A stretch of DNA of 64,000 nucleotides from Marsupella aquatica (taxonomy: Eukaryota > Marchantiophyta). The notes beneath the pieces are model-generated. The model was not told the origin of the DNA. It searched no databases and saw only the letters and a program-made list of their open reading frames with translations. Within the stretch, counting starts at the first letter, position 1. Each line of letters starts with the position of its first letter. A program made the translations under genes and the position numbers. Location: assembly GCA_973895155.1 (NCBI GenBank), contig OZ316895.1, positions 12,462,001 through 12,526,000 of the forward strand. The letters run 5' to 3'. Positions 23,911 to 35,704 of the stretch are shown in pieces.

Positions 23911-26880
23911 TTATTTTTTTATTTTTTAAACGGGGACACCCCGGAAACTTTATTCAACGAGAAGATAAAAGAACAGCTGCCCGGGAGAAGGGGGCAGGGA
24001 AAAATTAAGAAAACAACAATTAAGGGGGCTATTAGTGGGAGCACACCCAGAGAGGAGAAGGCACCACAAGCCAAGACGCCTAACTGGAAGGAGGCGACGA
24101 AGAGGGAGAGAGAATGCCAATGGAACCTGGAACAAAATCTAAAGCAATACCCAAGACCAACCCTAAACTGCGAACAGAACCGGACAGCGCCAAAGACCAG
24201 CCTGGTCTTTGCCTCCACCACCCTCCACTGACCACAATATCCCACTTTGCTTGGCACCAGTGAGCAACAGGATCCATCAGACTGCACTATCTCCGGCCCA
24301 GGTGGACATCAGCAACCAAAGGAGAGCAACAACTGCCGGCTAGCAGAGCATTGCAGCCACCAACACAACATCCACCTAATACCAGAGGGGAACATGCCAG
24401 AGGATTGGCATTCTACATGTTTCACCAACCCAGCCAGCAGCCACCAAGCTAGATCCTTGTTGAGCCAGATCCCAAGCAGCTATGTCGTCAGTCCGAATAA
24501 GTGTGAATTCAATTTGATCCCATGGGGCCGAGCCCAAGAAGCAACTCAAACAAGATCGCTGCATCAGATCTCCGCAAACCGTCCAGCCCATATAAGATTG
24601 GATCCACCAGACCCAGGCGATATAGGTGTTGCAGCCCCCAGAGCAGAGAATTCCCTCCAAAACAAGGAACCGAAATGACTCCCCAAAATAGGTTTGGGGA
24701 AACAACCTCCCATGATAAGCATCAGATAAGGAGATACCAATGAGAGCCCAACGTCCAAGGACCAGGACAATATGAAGATATCCTCGAACCCCATTGGGAA
24801 CAGAGATTAGGAGGACCACAGAGAAAGCAGGTCCCAGCTGATCTCCTCCATAGGACAGATATAAAATAGACCCAAGATGATCCCAGCATCGGAAAGAGAA
24901 GCATTCAAATTACGTGCAATACCATAGCTCGAATAAACTCGATGAAGCCCACACTCCCCAACATCTCCAACAATCGTAGTCTGGCCCAGTGGAGAGCAGA
25001 GCAAGCTAAGACCCAGAACAAACCCAAGGAGGACTGTCGGGCTGGAGGCAACAGACGGCGGTCCAAGAATACTGAAGATTGAATATCCGGAATGGATAAA
25101 ATAGTGACTAGATATCTATCTAAAGAAAACCCATAGATGCGGACCCCCAAGAAGTCATATAGAGCCCGAAGATATAATTCCCTGATACTATGATACGATT
25201 TTATTCTATGCGATGGCTTTTGGCCAAAGTTCAAAAAAGAACCTATATTTGGAGATCAAGAAAGACCGAATGAATAGGAGGGCCGAGTCTCAACGGGGAA
25301 ATAATAGGGGGACCAGAACTGAGTCGGACAAGACCAGAGCACGGCCGACGGACATACCCCGGCCCAAGATATACAATATTGCGCCAGCATCTCCACAATA
25401 AGATTAGGATATAAAAGGCAGTCCTTCAACAACGGAGAAGAGCCGGCCGAAGGAATGGGAAGAGGGAGATGGAAGACGGAAAGGGAGTAGGATACGATCT
25501 TGACAAATGGGGGGGAAACATACGTTTGGACGGAGAGTGGACTTGGAGACAGGATGGACTGTCTTGGGAAAGCTAGGAGGAACCAGACGGATGCAAGGGC
25601 CTGCGCAGGAGACGGCTCCCCAACAGACTTGAGATGTATTTTTCTGCATAATATAACCTTTTTTTCTTGGCCTCAGAGTCCGAACATAGAGCTACAGAAT
25701 GGAGGTGCAACACCACCGAGGAAGCAACAGCAAATGGGGAAAAAATTACAGATTGGCTCCGAAACACCTTAGTGTTACGATTTTTCCACAGAAGCCAGAA
25801 AGTATCATACACAACAAAGAGGCGAGCGGAAAGCCTGGGAGAACGGCTGAGAGACAAGTCTAGAATACTTAAGAAGGAGTTTCCCCCTGGGAGGAGAGAA
25901 ATGGCTGGCACCCTCTCATAGAACCATGCTGTGCGATTCCAAGCCATGGTTGCCTGGGGACAAGAGAAGAAAATATGGCAGCAGTCCTCCGTGCAATTCC
26001 TGCAGAATGGGCACATCCCATCTCCGTGTCCACATTGGTTAGCCCTCTTCCTGGTGAATAGCCCGGCTGCTAGAACACGCCACAAGAATATCTTCCCGCG
26101 ATGAGACAGGTCGGAGCGCCAGATCCTCCTCCATCTGCGCTGCCAAACACCAACAGAATCCGCAACTCCCCATCTTGTGTTCAAAGCACCAAAATCACCA
26201 ATGGATTTGTCAATCATTTTATATGCCTGAACACTATTGAGAAAGCGAGGATGGCGGTGATGTTGAAGTCCCTGCCAGTGCCATTGTGGTGCAACAAAGG
26301 AGTGGGAAAGGGATGGCGGCGGTCCACATTGGAGGAGCAAAATTATGTTTGATAATAATGCTCTGGTTTGTTCCCCCAGCCCACGAACACGAGCCAACCT
26401 GCACGAGAAATCAATCCAAACTCCAGAACGCCAGTCCCACAGGTCATAGACGTGAGAAAGGTTAATTCGGGAACAAGTGCTGAGCATACTCGGAAGACAA
26501 GAGACAGGGAAATTAAAGGAGCGGAGAGATTGGAGAATCAAATCAGCCATAGACCACCTGGCGGGAATAGCAGTAGAGTTAGGATACCAGCGTAGATGTC
26601 CTCTGATCTGAATCCAAGCCCTCCATAAACCAGCCATGTAGTACATACCTCTAAAACTTGTTGGGGTGGAGAATAAGAATTTATCCATGGTGGAATAACC
26701 TGCTTGGTGGAGACTCACTGAGTTGTTCCAAGCAGCCAAACGGAGGTTAGCCAAAAAAAGAATGGCCCATTCCGATGATGGGTCCGTGAGCAATCGGGAT
26801 GCCCAGTGGGCTAGAAGCGCTGTAGCCTGTAGGTACAGACGTTGCATTTTTGGAATGAGACTCAAAGTAACAAAACTTTA
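23911..26880 (-). mobile_element. 5'-truncated non-LTR retrotransposon (LINE)
   Basis: Reading on the minus strand, the element has the C-terminal part of a reverse transcriptase ORF (stop at 25573), about 1.6 kb of 3' sequence, an AATAAA in GTTGAATAAAGTTTCC, and a 3' A-rich tail of AAAAAATA-type repeats at about 23911-23928. The reverse transcriptase catalytic domain and endonuclease are missing, as expected for 5' truncation during target-primed reverse transcription. GTTGCATTTTT occurs at 23901-23911 and 26841-26851 and could be the target-site duplication. However, the open frame continues about 25 nt past the second copy, so the 5' boundary is uncertain. Confidence 0.82.
25573..26880 (-). 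pseudogene. LINE reverse-transcriptase C-terminal fragment with zf-RVT zinc finger
   Basis: An open frame of about 430 codons lacks an ATG at its beginning; the first codons (from TTG at 26865) are internal to the ancestral protein. Early residues (ALLAHWASRLLTDPSSEWA) fit the region after the reverse transcriptase thumb. At about residues 240-312 lies the plant zf-RVT module: WQRRWRRIWR, KIFLWRVLAAGLFTRKRA, then C285-x2-C288, H297 and C302 in FFSCPQATMAWN. The catalytic YxDD box and the N-terminal endonuclease are absent, so the fragment cannot retrotranspose by itself. The frame is free of stops, which suggests a recent insertion. Confidence 0.85.
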
Positions 26881-26897
26881 GATCTAATACAAAACAC

Positions 26898-27045
26898 ACG
26901 AGATATATACTTGATGGACCCATAAATTGAAATGTCTTATTTGATAGACCCCATGAGCTTTTGGTACATTGATTTGAGGTCTATCAACGGCATGGATCAC
27001 TCATGTAACACTTTGCATTTTGAGGGTCCATCAAGTATCTCTCTA
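26898..27045 (-). mobile_element. Short TIR element (MITE-like), copy 2, inverted relative to copy 1
   Basis: The reverse complement of this block follows copy 1 closely. It has GAGAGATACTTGATGGACC, CAAAATGCAAAGTGT, ATGAGTGATCCA, ATCAATGTACC, AAAGCTCATGGGGTC, ATCAAATAAGACATTTCAAT and the right end GGGTCCATCAAGTATATA. The two ends are inverted repeats of each other. The two copies lie about 6 kb apart in opposite orientation, with the LINE between them. Confidence 0.78.
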
Positions 27046-27446
27046 GATCATGTTTACATCATCATGACACTCAAAATTGGTTAACGAATGTTGCTTTTGT
27101 TTTGTTTGTGGTTTCTATTCAAAATATCATTTTCCTGTGTTTTTCAAATATTATTATGATCTACTATTCTAATCAGGAATCTTGCAAAAAGTAGCCCAAC
27201 CTTGGCCAAGATCTATATACAAACTTGAATGAAAGGAACAGACTCCTTATAAATTAGTCATATGCTTTCGGGAGTTTTTGGTCCATGGATTGACTTATTG
27301 GGGAGGGGGGAGCTTTCAGGGCTACAGGTCCTTGGAAAGTCATTTATGACTCTTTGTACCCACTGCCTGCCCAATGCTGCCCGGATCGGATGTTTATTAT
27401 TCAAATAAATGCCAAAAATGGATCCTTATTCTGTAGCAGCAGCAGC

Positions 27447-27660
27447 AGGCTGAGGGCATAGCCGTACTCAATTGAGTTGGGAAGGTGGAGGTCGTGGGTT
27501 CAAAACCCGCCATGGGCAAGAGCTTTTTACACCAATACCCGCCCAAAAGTGGGGATGAGACATTAAACTTTTGTGACTCGGGCAGCGGACTGTACGAAAG
27601 CCATGAATGACATTGCAAGGAAGAGTCTCCCTGAATGGGTGGGCCATTATCTATCTAGAC
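27447..27660 (+). mobile_element. tRNA-derived SINE candidate
   Basis: The block GGAGGTCGTGGGTTCAAAAC at 27488-27507 holds an RNA polymerase III B box (GGTTCAAAACC). It also folds as a tRNA T-arm: a 5-bp stem GTGGG/CCCGC around the 7-nt loop TTCAAAA. An A-box-like GGGCATAGCCGTA sits about 45 nt upstream but is degenerate. A non-tRNA-like tail follows, as in SINEs. The reverse strand shows an open frame with AGFEPTTSTFPTQLS, a known shadow of such tRNA-like sequence. I saw no clear tail or target-site duplication. Confidence 0.45.
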
Positions 27661-30600
27661 ATGTCACTAAGTACAAGTGCTATTGCTAGATCTAACAAAC
27701 TTGTAATTGGTGGATTTTCTTACTACATGGGAACAAGGGAAGCTGGGACCAGGGTGTTGTGCACTAATTGTTGTCATTGCAGCCAGGCCCGTAGCTTCTG
27801 TTCATTTTCCTTGACTGCAATTCTTCCTCTCCCAGACTTCCTTGGTTGCAAGTGTATCTCAAAGTTTGACAGTTTGTGAGAAGAACCAGGATTGAGACAC
27901 ATCTCTTTTTGACAAGGATTGCACTAAATGATCCATGTGGTGAGACCCATCTTCACATCTTTGCTTAGCCTTCAGTTGGCCAAAATTTACCAAACTGTGA
28001 CTCAGGGTACTATATTTCAATAGCAATTTCCGATTCTTTTTCAACTTTGTGGGGGTGCCATCAGGATATCTCAGATTTGATTTTTAGTGCAAGTTTGTGT
28101 GTTGCAATCCATGTCTCTATCCATTTCTCTATCCATGTCTAGGTCTTCTAACTTTTCAGTGAACTCCAACTTGACCTTCACAAAAGAAAACTTGTTTGAC
28201 TTCATCCTCTTTTGAACAGATTTAAACCACAACTCGAGGTATACAAGGACCCCCAGTCCTGCCCAAGCAATAAGGCGAGCAATAATGACCCTGCCCAGGC
28301 CAGAATGAGCCCCCCCTGTCGCCCGTGGTTTGTAGGCCTGCCCAGTCGGGCCCTTGGAGTGCCTGTAACCGTTGCCCTAGCTTTGATCCCTCTTTCCCCT
28401 CCACAGCTTGCCAGTGCTGCTCCTCCCTAGTGCCTGATGCTCGCAGCTACCATAGCTGGAGCTCGGATCAACTTTGTGCCTCCCTCCCCAACCTGAGTTG
28501 CAGCAGCTGCCATCCCTCCCCAAACCGAGTGAATCACACAATATGATGCAACCTAATTTAGTAAACCCTAAAATGAAACAAAGGCAAGAGCCAGATTTAG
28601 GGGTTAGGTTTAGGGTGTAGGGTCAAGTAAGATGAAAATATGACCACCTAGTCTTAGGGCAACCAATTATTATCTTCTGCATAATTTGTTGATACTTAGT
28701 CCAAGGGACCCAAAACCATTGTAAACGGTTGTTTCTAAAATAAAAATGCAAAATATGAATACAAATATGCATGGCACCCTTGAAGGAGATAATTGTGCCT
28801 GAAGTGGTGGCTGTGAAGGTTGACCAATGTCATGGTCAGATCCTGACAGAGGAGCTGCATCCTGCACAATTTGGGCGGCCTTTGCTATTCACCAGCCCGG
28901 AGTTCCGCAATCCCACATCGTGCTTGATGTAGTAAGCATGTCACCACAATAGAGTGTGTAGTATCCGGTCCAAGCAAAACTCTCAACAAACCCAGTCAAC
29001 AACTACAAGATTATAATAAGCAATACAAAGTAGGAAAGTGTAAGGGCAAAAAAAACATTGGTAGAGTTCCTAGAGGAGAAGGGTGAGTGAGGAGGAACGC
29101 AAGTGAGGCCTGAAAATGATAGTGTGGTGGCACTTCCCCTCCTACCACAGGCTCCTCCCCTTCTCAGATCATCTCACAATCCAGAGTTTCCAAGAACCCC
29201 TAACCCTATCTTAGTGGCTACTGCAACCTATTTTCACATATGACTTTGGATGTGCATTTTTCAAAAAATGCCCTATGCAACGGCAATGCACTGACCAGGC
29301 TTGATCTTGAACCCTGTTGCTTGGGAGCACACTTTATGACCATTATGATAGGGGAATTATTTGAAAAGTTGTCCATGTAACCATTCAGTTTTGTACAAAA
29401 ACTTACAACACTTAGTGAGAGTTTTGAACCCAGTATCTGGTGCATAGGAGGCATGAGTTTGAACCACTAACATAGGAAAATTGTTTGAAAAGACTTGAGT
29501 GGAAATTAAATATGAAGCAATAGGCAAGTCCAACGACCAGGGTGCACCCCTCCATTTCTGGCACTCCTCTCTAGCGCCTGCTGCCCACGCCTTTGCCTTC
29601 ATCCCTGGCACTTGGATTTTTCTTGGGCCAGGTGTCCCCTGCCCAAACTGCCCATGAATTTGAATTTTGAATTTTCATGACTAGCCAATCAAAAGCATCC
29701 GTTGGTTTTTCATTTTTTTCTCACTCAATATTGATCATTTTCTTGTGAGAATTTATTTGAAACATAGGTCTTGAAGAGATCTACAATTTGAGTTGTAGAT
29801 TGCAGCAGTTGATGGACGAACAAGATTTTACCAAGGATCAATTGGATGATCATCACGGGAGCGTCTAATTCCAAATTCAACTATGGGTTTTACAAGTGAG
29901 TACTCTAGGTCACCCGTAGTACTTATATGCTGATAAGTGATTTAATTAAGAGGGATTATGTCATTATCTTTTATTACCATGACAATATCGCAAGATGAGG
30001 GAGGAGGCTTCACTACAAACAGAGTTTGCCTTCCCTGCAGAGTTTGAGGCAAGATCAGATGCATCATGAAGAGTCGGTGGGGGTTTATGAAAAGTCCTAA
30101 TCGGTCATGGCACTTAATTACAAGCATCACACTTTCTATGAGTGTCAAGCGACAACAATCAACCTCACCATTTGTGAGTTTGTTGCACACTCGCACTTGA
30201 TTGAGGTGACCATCACAACAATCACAAAAAAGGGAACAGTCCTTTGACGAGCCTAAATGTATGTTGTAGGTAGGTTGCATGTTCGACCCGGAAGCTCACA
30301 ACTGGAAATTCTGAAGCAACCCAAAGCTTGAACATTATTGCTCAAGTGCAAAGTTTGCAAGTGGCAGCTTGTAGTTGCAGATCAGCTCACTTCAACTCCT
30401 ATCGAGACTGACTCATCCCATTCAACATGCAGGTCACAGCTAGCTTGTAGCTCACATCTCTAGCTCACTTGCAAAATTGGCTCCGACTAGTTCACTCTAG
30501 CATCCGGCTCAAACATTTGTGATCAAGGAAAACTTGTACAATGTCTTCAGCTTGTATTCGGTGTAAGTTTTGCTGCAACTCACACCTTCAATGATTGTAT

Positions 30601-31640
30601 GTTGTAGGTTGCATGTCCTAACTTCCAACAGCTTATCTGGCGGCTAGAACGTTGTACATAGATATATCACACCTTGAAATTCTGCAGGTTGCGTGTGGTT
30701 GTTGGGGTGTTAGCTCTACTTTATTTTAGTTTTAGGCAGGCTTGTAGATCACAGCTCCAAGGTTGTCCCTCTAAGCTCCAAGGTTGTCCCTCTAACTTCA
30801 AAGTTTGCACGTTGCGCATAGCAGCCGTGATGGCAACTCTACCTTCACTTCAGTCGGCTTCTCCCACTAACATTTCAGGTTGCAACTAGCTTGCAGGTAC
30901 ATCATGATCCCTTGAGCACAATAGGGAAATGTGTGGGAACAGCCAAAGTGAGCTTATCTGAGGTGAGGACTTACAAGAAGAGGGAGTCTCCAAGGTCCCA
31001 CAATCATAAATGATGCATGGGCTCGTGCAACCTTCCAATTATACCTAATGTATGATTACAAATACACTAGAGGGGTGTGCAAGCCCTTCATGTACTTTAG
31101 TTTGAATAAGATGTTGAATTCACCATGAGGCTGTAGCCTCCCTCATACGCTCCCTTGAAACTTGAATAGAGTTGTATGTAAATGGGGACAATGATAGACA
31201 CATGACTATTTTGATCATAAATAGACTAAAAATTAACAACGATACGTGATTTGCCAACAAATTATGTTACTCAACAGTTAAAGTCCCATTCATCTATATA
31301 AGAAAACCCAACTTATCATAACGCGTTACAATTGGAGTTCTTCAAAGATATTTAATTAACAAAAATTGATCTGCCAACAAGATATTTCACTCGGCCATTA
31401 AAGTTCTATTAATTTTGTTAGTGAGGAAGGTTATTGCTAGCAAGTTGGCACTTATGGCAAGTTGAGAGCCTCAACTTTGCAAGCCAATGTTGTAATTGAC
31501 TTGTATGGTCAAATTATGATTGTTCGATCTCTATGGAGTCAGATCTTAATTGTTGATTTTGGCAAACAAGTCACTACAACATTTACAAATCTCTTTGTCA
31601 TTTGCAAGCCACTTAACCTAACAGAAAATTTGTTTTAAGT
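27661..31640. other. Gene-poor region
   Basis: About 4 kb with no supported gene. It contains a C-rich stretch (28240-28530), a telomere-like patch at 28595-28622, and a 20-bp duplication CCAAGGTTGTCCCTCTAA near 30769 and 30788. The rest shows only short, unlinked open frames. Confidence 0.5.
28563..28622. repeat. Short interstitial telomere-like motifs
   Basis: TTTAGGG appears twice at about 28595-28615 with a degenerate GTTAGG and GTAGGG beside it. AAACCCTAAA, the opposite orientation, is at about 28563. TTTAGGG is the plant telomere repeat. Confidence 0.55.
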
Positions 31641-31754
31641 TTGCACAAAAGGAACACTAGTGGGATCAGCCTTTCACGGGGTACACAACATCATCAGTTA
31701 TCTCAAAAATTTTAGAATCTCAGCTGAGGAGTTAAGATGGGGCCTTCGAACTTC

Positions 31755-32125
31755 CGCTCATCTCAGCTGGGCAGCCGAGGTTGATTCAATCTCGGCTGAC
31801 CTCGCCGAGATGGGCGTACGGACCGAAAAAAAATCCAAAAAAAACATGAACCAAAAAATTTCCCGAAAAAAAATTTTTGAAAATTTTTTCCTCATCTTAG
31901 CTGGCCTCGCCGAGATGGGGCGTACGGACCGAAAAAAAATGTGGAAATAAATTTTTTTTTTTCCCATCTCGGCTGGGCTCGCCGAGATAGGTGTCCGTAC
32001 GGTACGGATGCCGCATGGCGAAAAAAAATTTGAAAAAAAAAGTTTTCCTTCAAATTTTGAAGAAAAATTCAAGAATTTTTTTTTCTTCATTTTTTTCTTT
32101 TTCGCATCGCAACTTGGTGGCCTCT
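31755..32125. repeat. Array of short hairpin units with poly(A/T) spacers
   Basis: A palindrome ATCTCGGC-7 nt-GCCGAGAT appears exactly at 31789-31811 and 31966-31988. A near-copy lies at 31894-31916 and a decayed one at 31760-31780; a half copy is near 32118. After the copies at 31789 and 31894 comes GGCGTACGGACCGAAAAAAA. The spacers are long A and T runs. No open frame is shared among units. It may be a satellite-like or foldback element. Confidence 0.8.
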
Positions 32126-35100
32126 CCGAGATGAGATGGCAACTGATATCAGGTACACTGATGAAATTACTTATCTCGCCCCTTTCACTTGGCTGAGAAC
32201 ATTCCCACTCACACTTGCCATAATGGGCTACCATTGGCTAATTAAAGTGGTGAGGTGGATGAGCACACTCAGGCCCAGCCAAGAGATTGGGCAGGCAAGG
32301 TTTCCCACCCACACCACTGGACTGTAGCACCACAAGCTAAAGCCTGGCATTGTACAACATTTGTTGGATCCAAGGCTCTACATTCAATCTCCGTCATCCC
32401 TACCAAAATTTAGGTACATATGCATCCTGCTATGAACTAGGTGACAGACAATAGAGTGGAGCACACTGGCATTATATATCATCTTATTAGGCAGACTTTG
32501 TTTGATAAGATATTTGAGTTAGTCAAGACTGACCATGAATTCAAACCAACTGATGCCTTACAAGAGTGAGTTTTTTGAGAGATTTTCTAGACATCATGCC
32601 ACATTGCAAAATATGAACTACGTCACAGGTAGAGTAATTAACATTTTTTGCAATCTTTGATATATCCTCTTACTCATTAGTGTTCTAGGATATGACATAG
32701 TTTTAGTTAACCTCTTATATAAAGGAGAAACCTTGTGTAAGTTTTCATCTAGAACTTTGTGTTGAGTAATCATATAGTTAACTTACAATTATTAAGGTCC
32801 ACTAATGTCAAGGTGGAGTTTGTCAAACATTTAATCTTCACTCGAGAGACACTTAGTAACCACAAGTAGGCATTCAAAATGCAATCAGGTACTTGATTAA
32901 ATTTAAAATGTGCCGCCACTATATTCACTTGCATGACTTAGGTTGTGAATGGAACTGAATTATGATCAGGGTTATAGAGTGATCTAAAACATAGGGAAAA
33001 CCTAGTATTTGGAGACTCAATATGACTGACAGATCTAGAGTTCAACAAAACTTTTTTTGTGTTCGATCCTATGGAGGTAGTCTCTAGCTAGAAGGTGAAC
33101 TACACATACATCTCTTGTGTCAAAGTTTTTTCGACATTGCTATATGATGAACCACTGGTTAAGTTTTATTTTCTATATATTTTTAGCCTAAATTAGAGTT
33201 TTAATGTACTCTTACAATAAGACACTTATCAGAATAGTTACCCTATGGATGATTTTCAAACCCCTTTTGCCAAAAATAATAATCCTTGGTTTTGATTTAA
33301 TTTTTTACCCCTTTTAGGAAAATGTAAGGTTAGATATAACCCAATCCCCAACAATGTCCGGAATATTTTCTGAGACAATTGTTTTCACATAGACCAGATC
33401 AGTGCAATGGCGGAAAGTTTTCCGAGACTCTTTTCTTAAGTTTGTTTTCAGTCTTTAAGACGCCCAAGCACTCAACATTCTCAGGGGAATTGAACCCTGA
33501 ATTGTCCAGTGAACACTGGACAACCTTCCAAGCAGAGTACACTTATCCAAACCCACCACTCTCTCTAATAAATCATTGGCCACAACACTTACGGAGGCTG
33601 AGCTCTGCGCACCCTCTTGAAGACAAGGACAATACACAGCCGGGAGTAAAAAACTAGCACTGAGATCCATGTGTAGAGCCAAGAGTTTAAAAATAAGAAC
33701 AATAACACTGAGATTGAGAGCACGACAGTTGTCCCTCAGAAGAACAAGTTCCAAAAGAACAAGTTCCAATCCAATAGGTTCAACGCTTATGTACTACATA
33801 GGTTAATATATAGCAGGAGTTCATTCACTTCAATTTCTTCGTGTAGTCTTGATGCAGCCCACTAAAGCATGGGACAACAGAACAACGAGCAGACCAGAAG
33901 TCAATTAAATCATTCATCGGAGAGAGAACGATTGAATGAACTATGAAACCCGAGGGTTGTCAATAGCACTACAGCAGCAATAGCCCACAACAAATAAGGA
34001 GTCTAAGTAGATATGGCAGTCAGGCCCATGGAAACAAAGTCAATGTGTGCGAATCCTCCATGAACAAGCCACCCACAATGCAGTGATAGAGACAGAGCAG
34101 ACATCGAGAGCGAGAGCTGGGATCCGATCGATTCCAGCACTATCATCGAGCAAGAGCAGACATCAAGAAGCATCAAGCAGACATCAAACAGCATCGAGCA
34201 GATCAGCAGCAGCAGCATCGAGTCCAGCTATCGATGCCCTTGCTTTAGGTTTAGGTTCTCTTCGACTGGACATTCGAGCCAGCCCTTCGTGAGCCCTTGG
34301 ATACCCCTGTGCTACGGTATACCCTTGGATACTCATCCCCTTGCCCCTTTTTATCCCTTTCACATTGGACTTTTTTATATCCTGCATAGGACAAATGAAC
34401 ATTTTTTGTTCGAGGATGAGCATGTTATATCAATACTTCCTTGTTGGATGTTTCACATGTACATGCTGTCTTTGAATGACCCATTGCTTAACAAAGGAGG
34501 TCCGGAGGCTGGCAAAACCATGACCTAGAGGATAGAAATGGGGTATGTGGAGCTAATTTAGCCAGGTCGGAGACAATAATAGAACCCCATTGAGTTCTAG
34601 TGGGGAGTCTGAAAATCAATGGATTCCTGAGAGGAACCCTCTGTGTTGGCTGCCAGCTACCTTATGTGATAGACTGGTGCAAATGCTCTTATTTTCATTT
34701 GACTCAAGAATGAGGCCATGAGGGCAAGTGCGGGGTTCCCTGGCAGACCTGGAGCAGGTAGCCAGTGCCCAGTTTGATTGCTAATGCCCCAGTTTGGTGA
34801 GCAATTCCTTCTCAGGTCCCTTTGTATTATTAGGGGGGCTTTACAAGACGGTGGGGGCCGTTCAGTGTCTCTCCATCTACAGCAACCCTGAAGGATATAA
34901 CATAGTTAAAATGCCTGAGCTGGGTGGGTGCAGTGTCTCTCCATCTAAAGCAAAGCTGATGGCAAGTTTCATATAACATACTTGAAATGCCTGAGCTCCA
35001 TTTTGAGGAGGTCTAAGTTTTTGACAAGAAAGCATGTACACAAGACAAAAAGAAGGGACACACTGAAAGATGACTAGGTTTCAAGTAATGGGTTTTGCTT

Positions 35101-35370
35101 GATTGGGTCCCCAAGTTCATGTAAAGTGAATTGTGGCCTGTTCCCACATGTGGATGACTAGGATTGCATCTCACACAGATCCAGATTGGATCTCATACAT
35201 AGAAACAGTAAATGTTGCCCCCAGTTTTTGTAAAGCCACCCTTCTATATTTGCTCTTGCCAATTTAAAAATTTTAATGGGTGAGGTGGACCTCCGATTCT
35301 CAATTTTACAGGTGACCTCGAACTCCGAAAAAGGACATCAGAGGTCTAAGATTAACCTGTCACAAGATCG
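32126..35370. other. Gene-poor region left of GCN2
   Basis: No gene could be supported. A run of CATCAAGCAGACATCAA-type short repeats lies at about 34145-34215. GCAGTGTCTCTCCATCTA occurs twice (about 34863 and 34930) within a duplicated segment of roughly 70 bp. The right end should approach the GCN2 promoter, but no TATA box or transcription start is obvious. Confidence 0.5.
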
Positions 35371-35377
35371 GAAGACT

Positions 35378-35582
35378 TTGCGAAGAAAGTGAAGGTCTAC
35401 CAAGAAACATGTCTACAGCTCGGAAGTCTTTGCGAAGAAAGTGAAGGTCTACGAAAGAAATCGTGTAGAGAAACTGCTACAGAAATGGTAGAACTTCTCG
35501 AAGAAAGTGGAGGTCTAAGAAGGGTTTTGGGACGACAGTGGAAGGTCTATGAAGGATTCTGCGAAGAAAGTGGAGGTCTACC
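35378..35582 (+). repeat. Five-copy 20-nt repeat in the presumed GCN2 leader
   Basis: GCGAAGAAAGTGGAGGTCTA or close variants occur at about 35380, 35432, 35498, 35531 and 35561. Spacing is irregular (about 52, 66, 33 and 30 nt). Reading frame 35485-35595 translates two of them as CEESGGL/LEESGGL. Confidence 0.85.
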
Positions 35583-35595
35583 GAGAAATGTGTAG
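35485..35595 (+). promoter_or_regulatory. Candidate upstream ORF of GCN2 (36 codons)
   Basis: ATG at 35485 runs to TAG at 35593-35595, ending 109 nt before the GCN2 ATG. Other upstream ATG frames are at 35409-35444, 35549-35608 and 35588-35608, all closed before 35705. If the transcript begins left of these, ribosomes must pass several short frames. Transcript start is unknown, so the regulatory role is inference. Confidence 0.4.
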
Positions 35596-35704
35596 ACAGA
35601 GGAATTGAAGAATTGGCTGACTGGTATTTGATTAAGATCTCCGGGACACTTTGTCGTGAAGTTTGTCCCGGTTTTGAGGGTATCTATGCGTCGTCGAAGA
35701 AGGC

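Noticed and set aside
24376-24819. 147-codon minus-strand frame
   Set aside because: It sits in the 3' region of the LINE and overlaps other open frames; no recognisable domain.
24905-25234. 109-codon minus-strand frame in the LINE 3' region
   Set aside because: No known domain, and it follows the reverse-transcriptase stop.
27397-27618. Minus-strand frame containing AGFEPTTSTFP
   Set aside because: This peptide is a known translation shadow of tRNA-like B-box sequence, not a protein.
31660-32234. Open frames over the hairpin array on both strands
   Set aside because: They are Lys/Phe-rich products of A/T runs and have no conserved domain.
35389-35484. Extension of the GCN2-leader frame back to a GTG
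   Set aside because: No ATG in this part; only the portion from 35485 could be a uORF.
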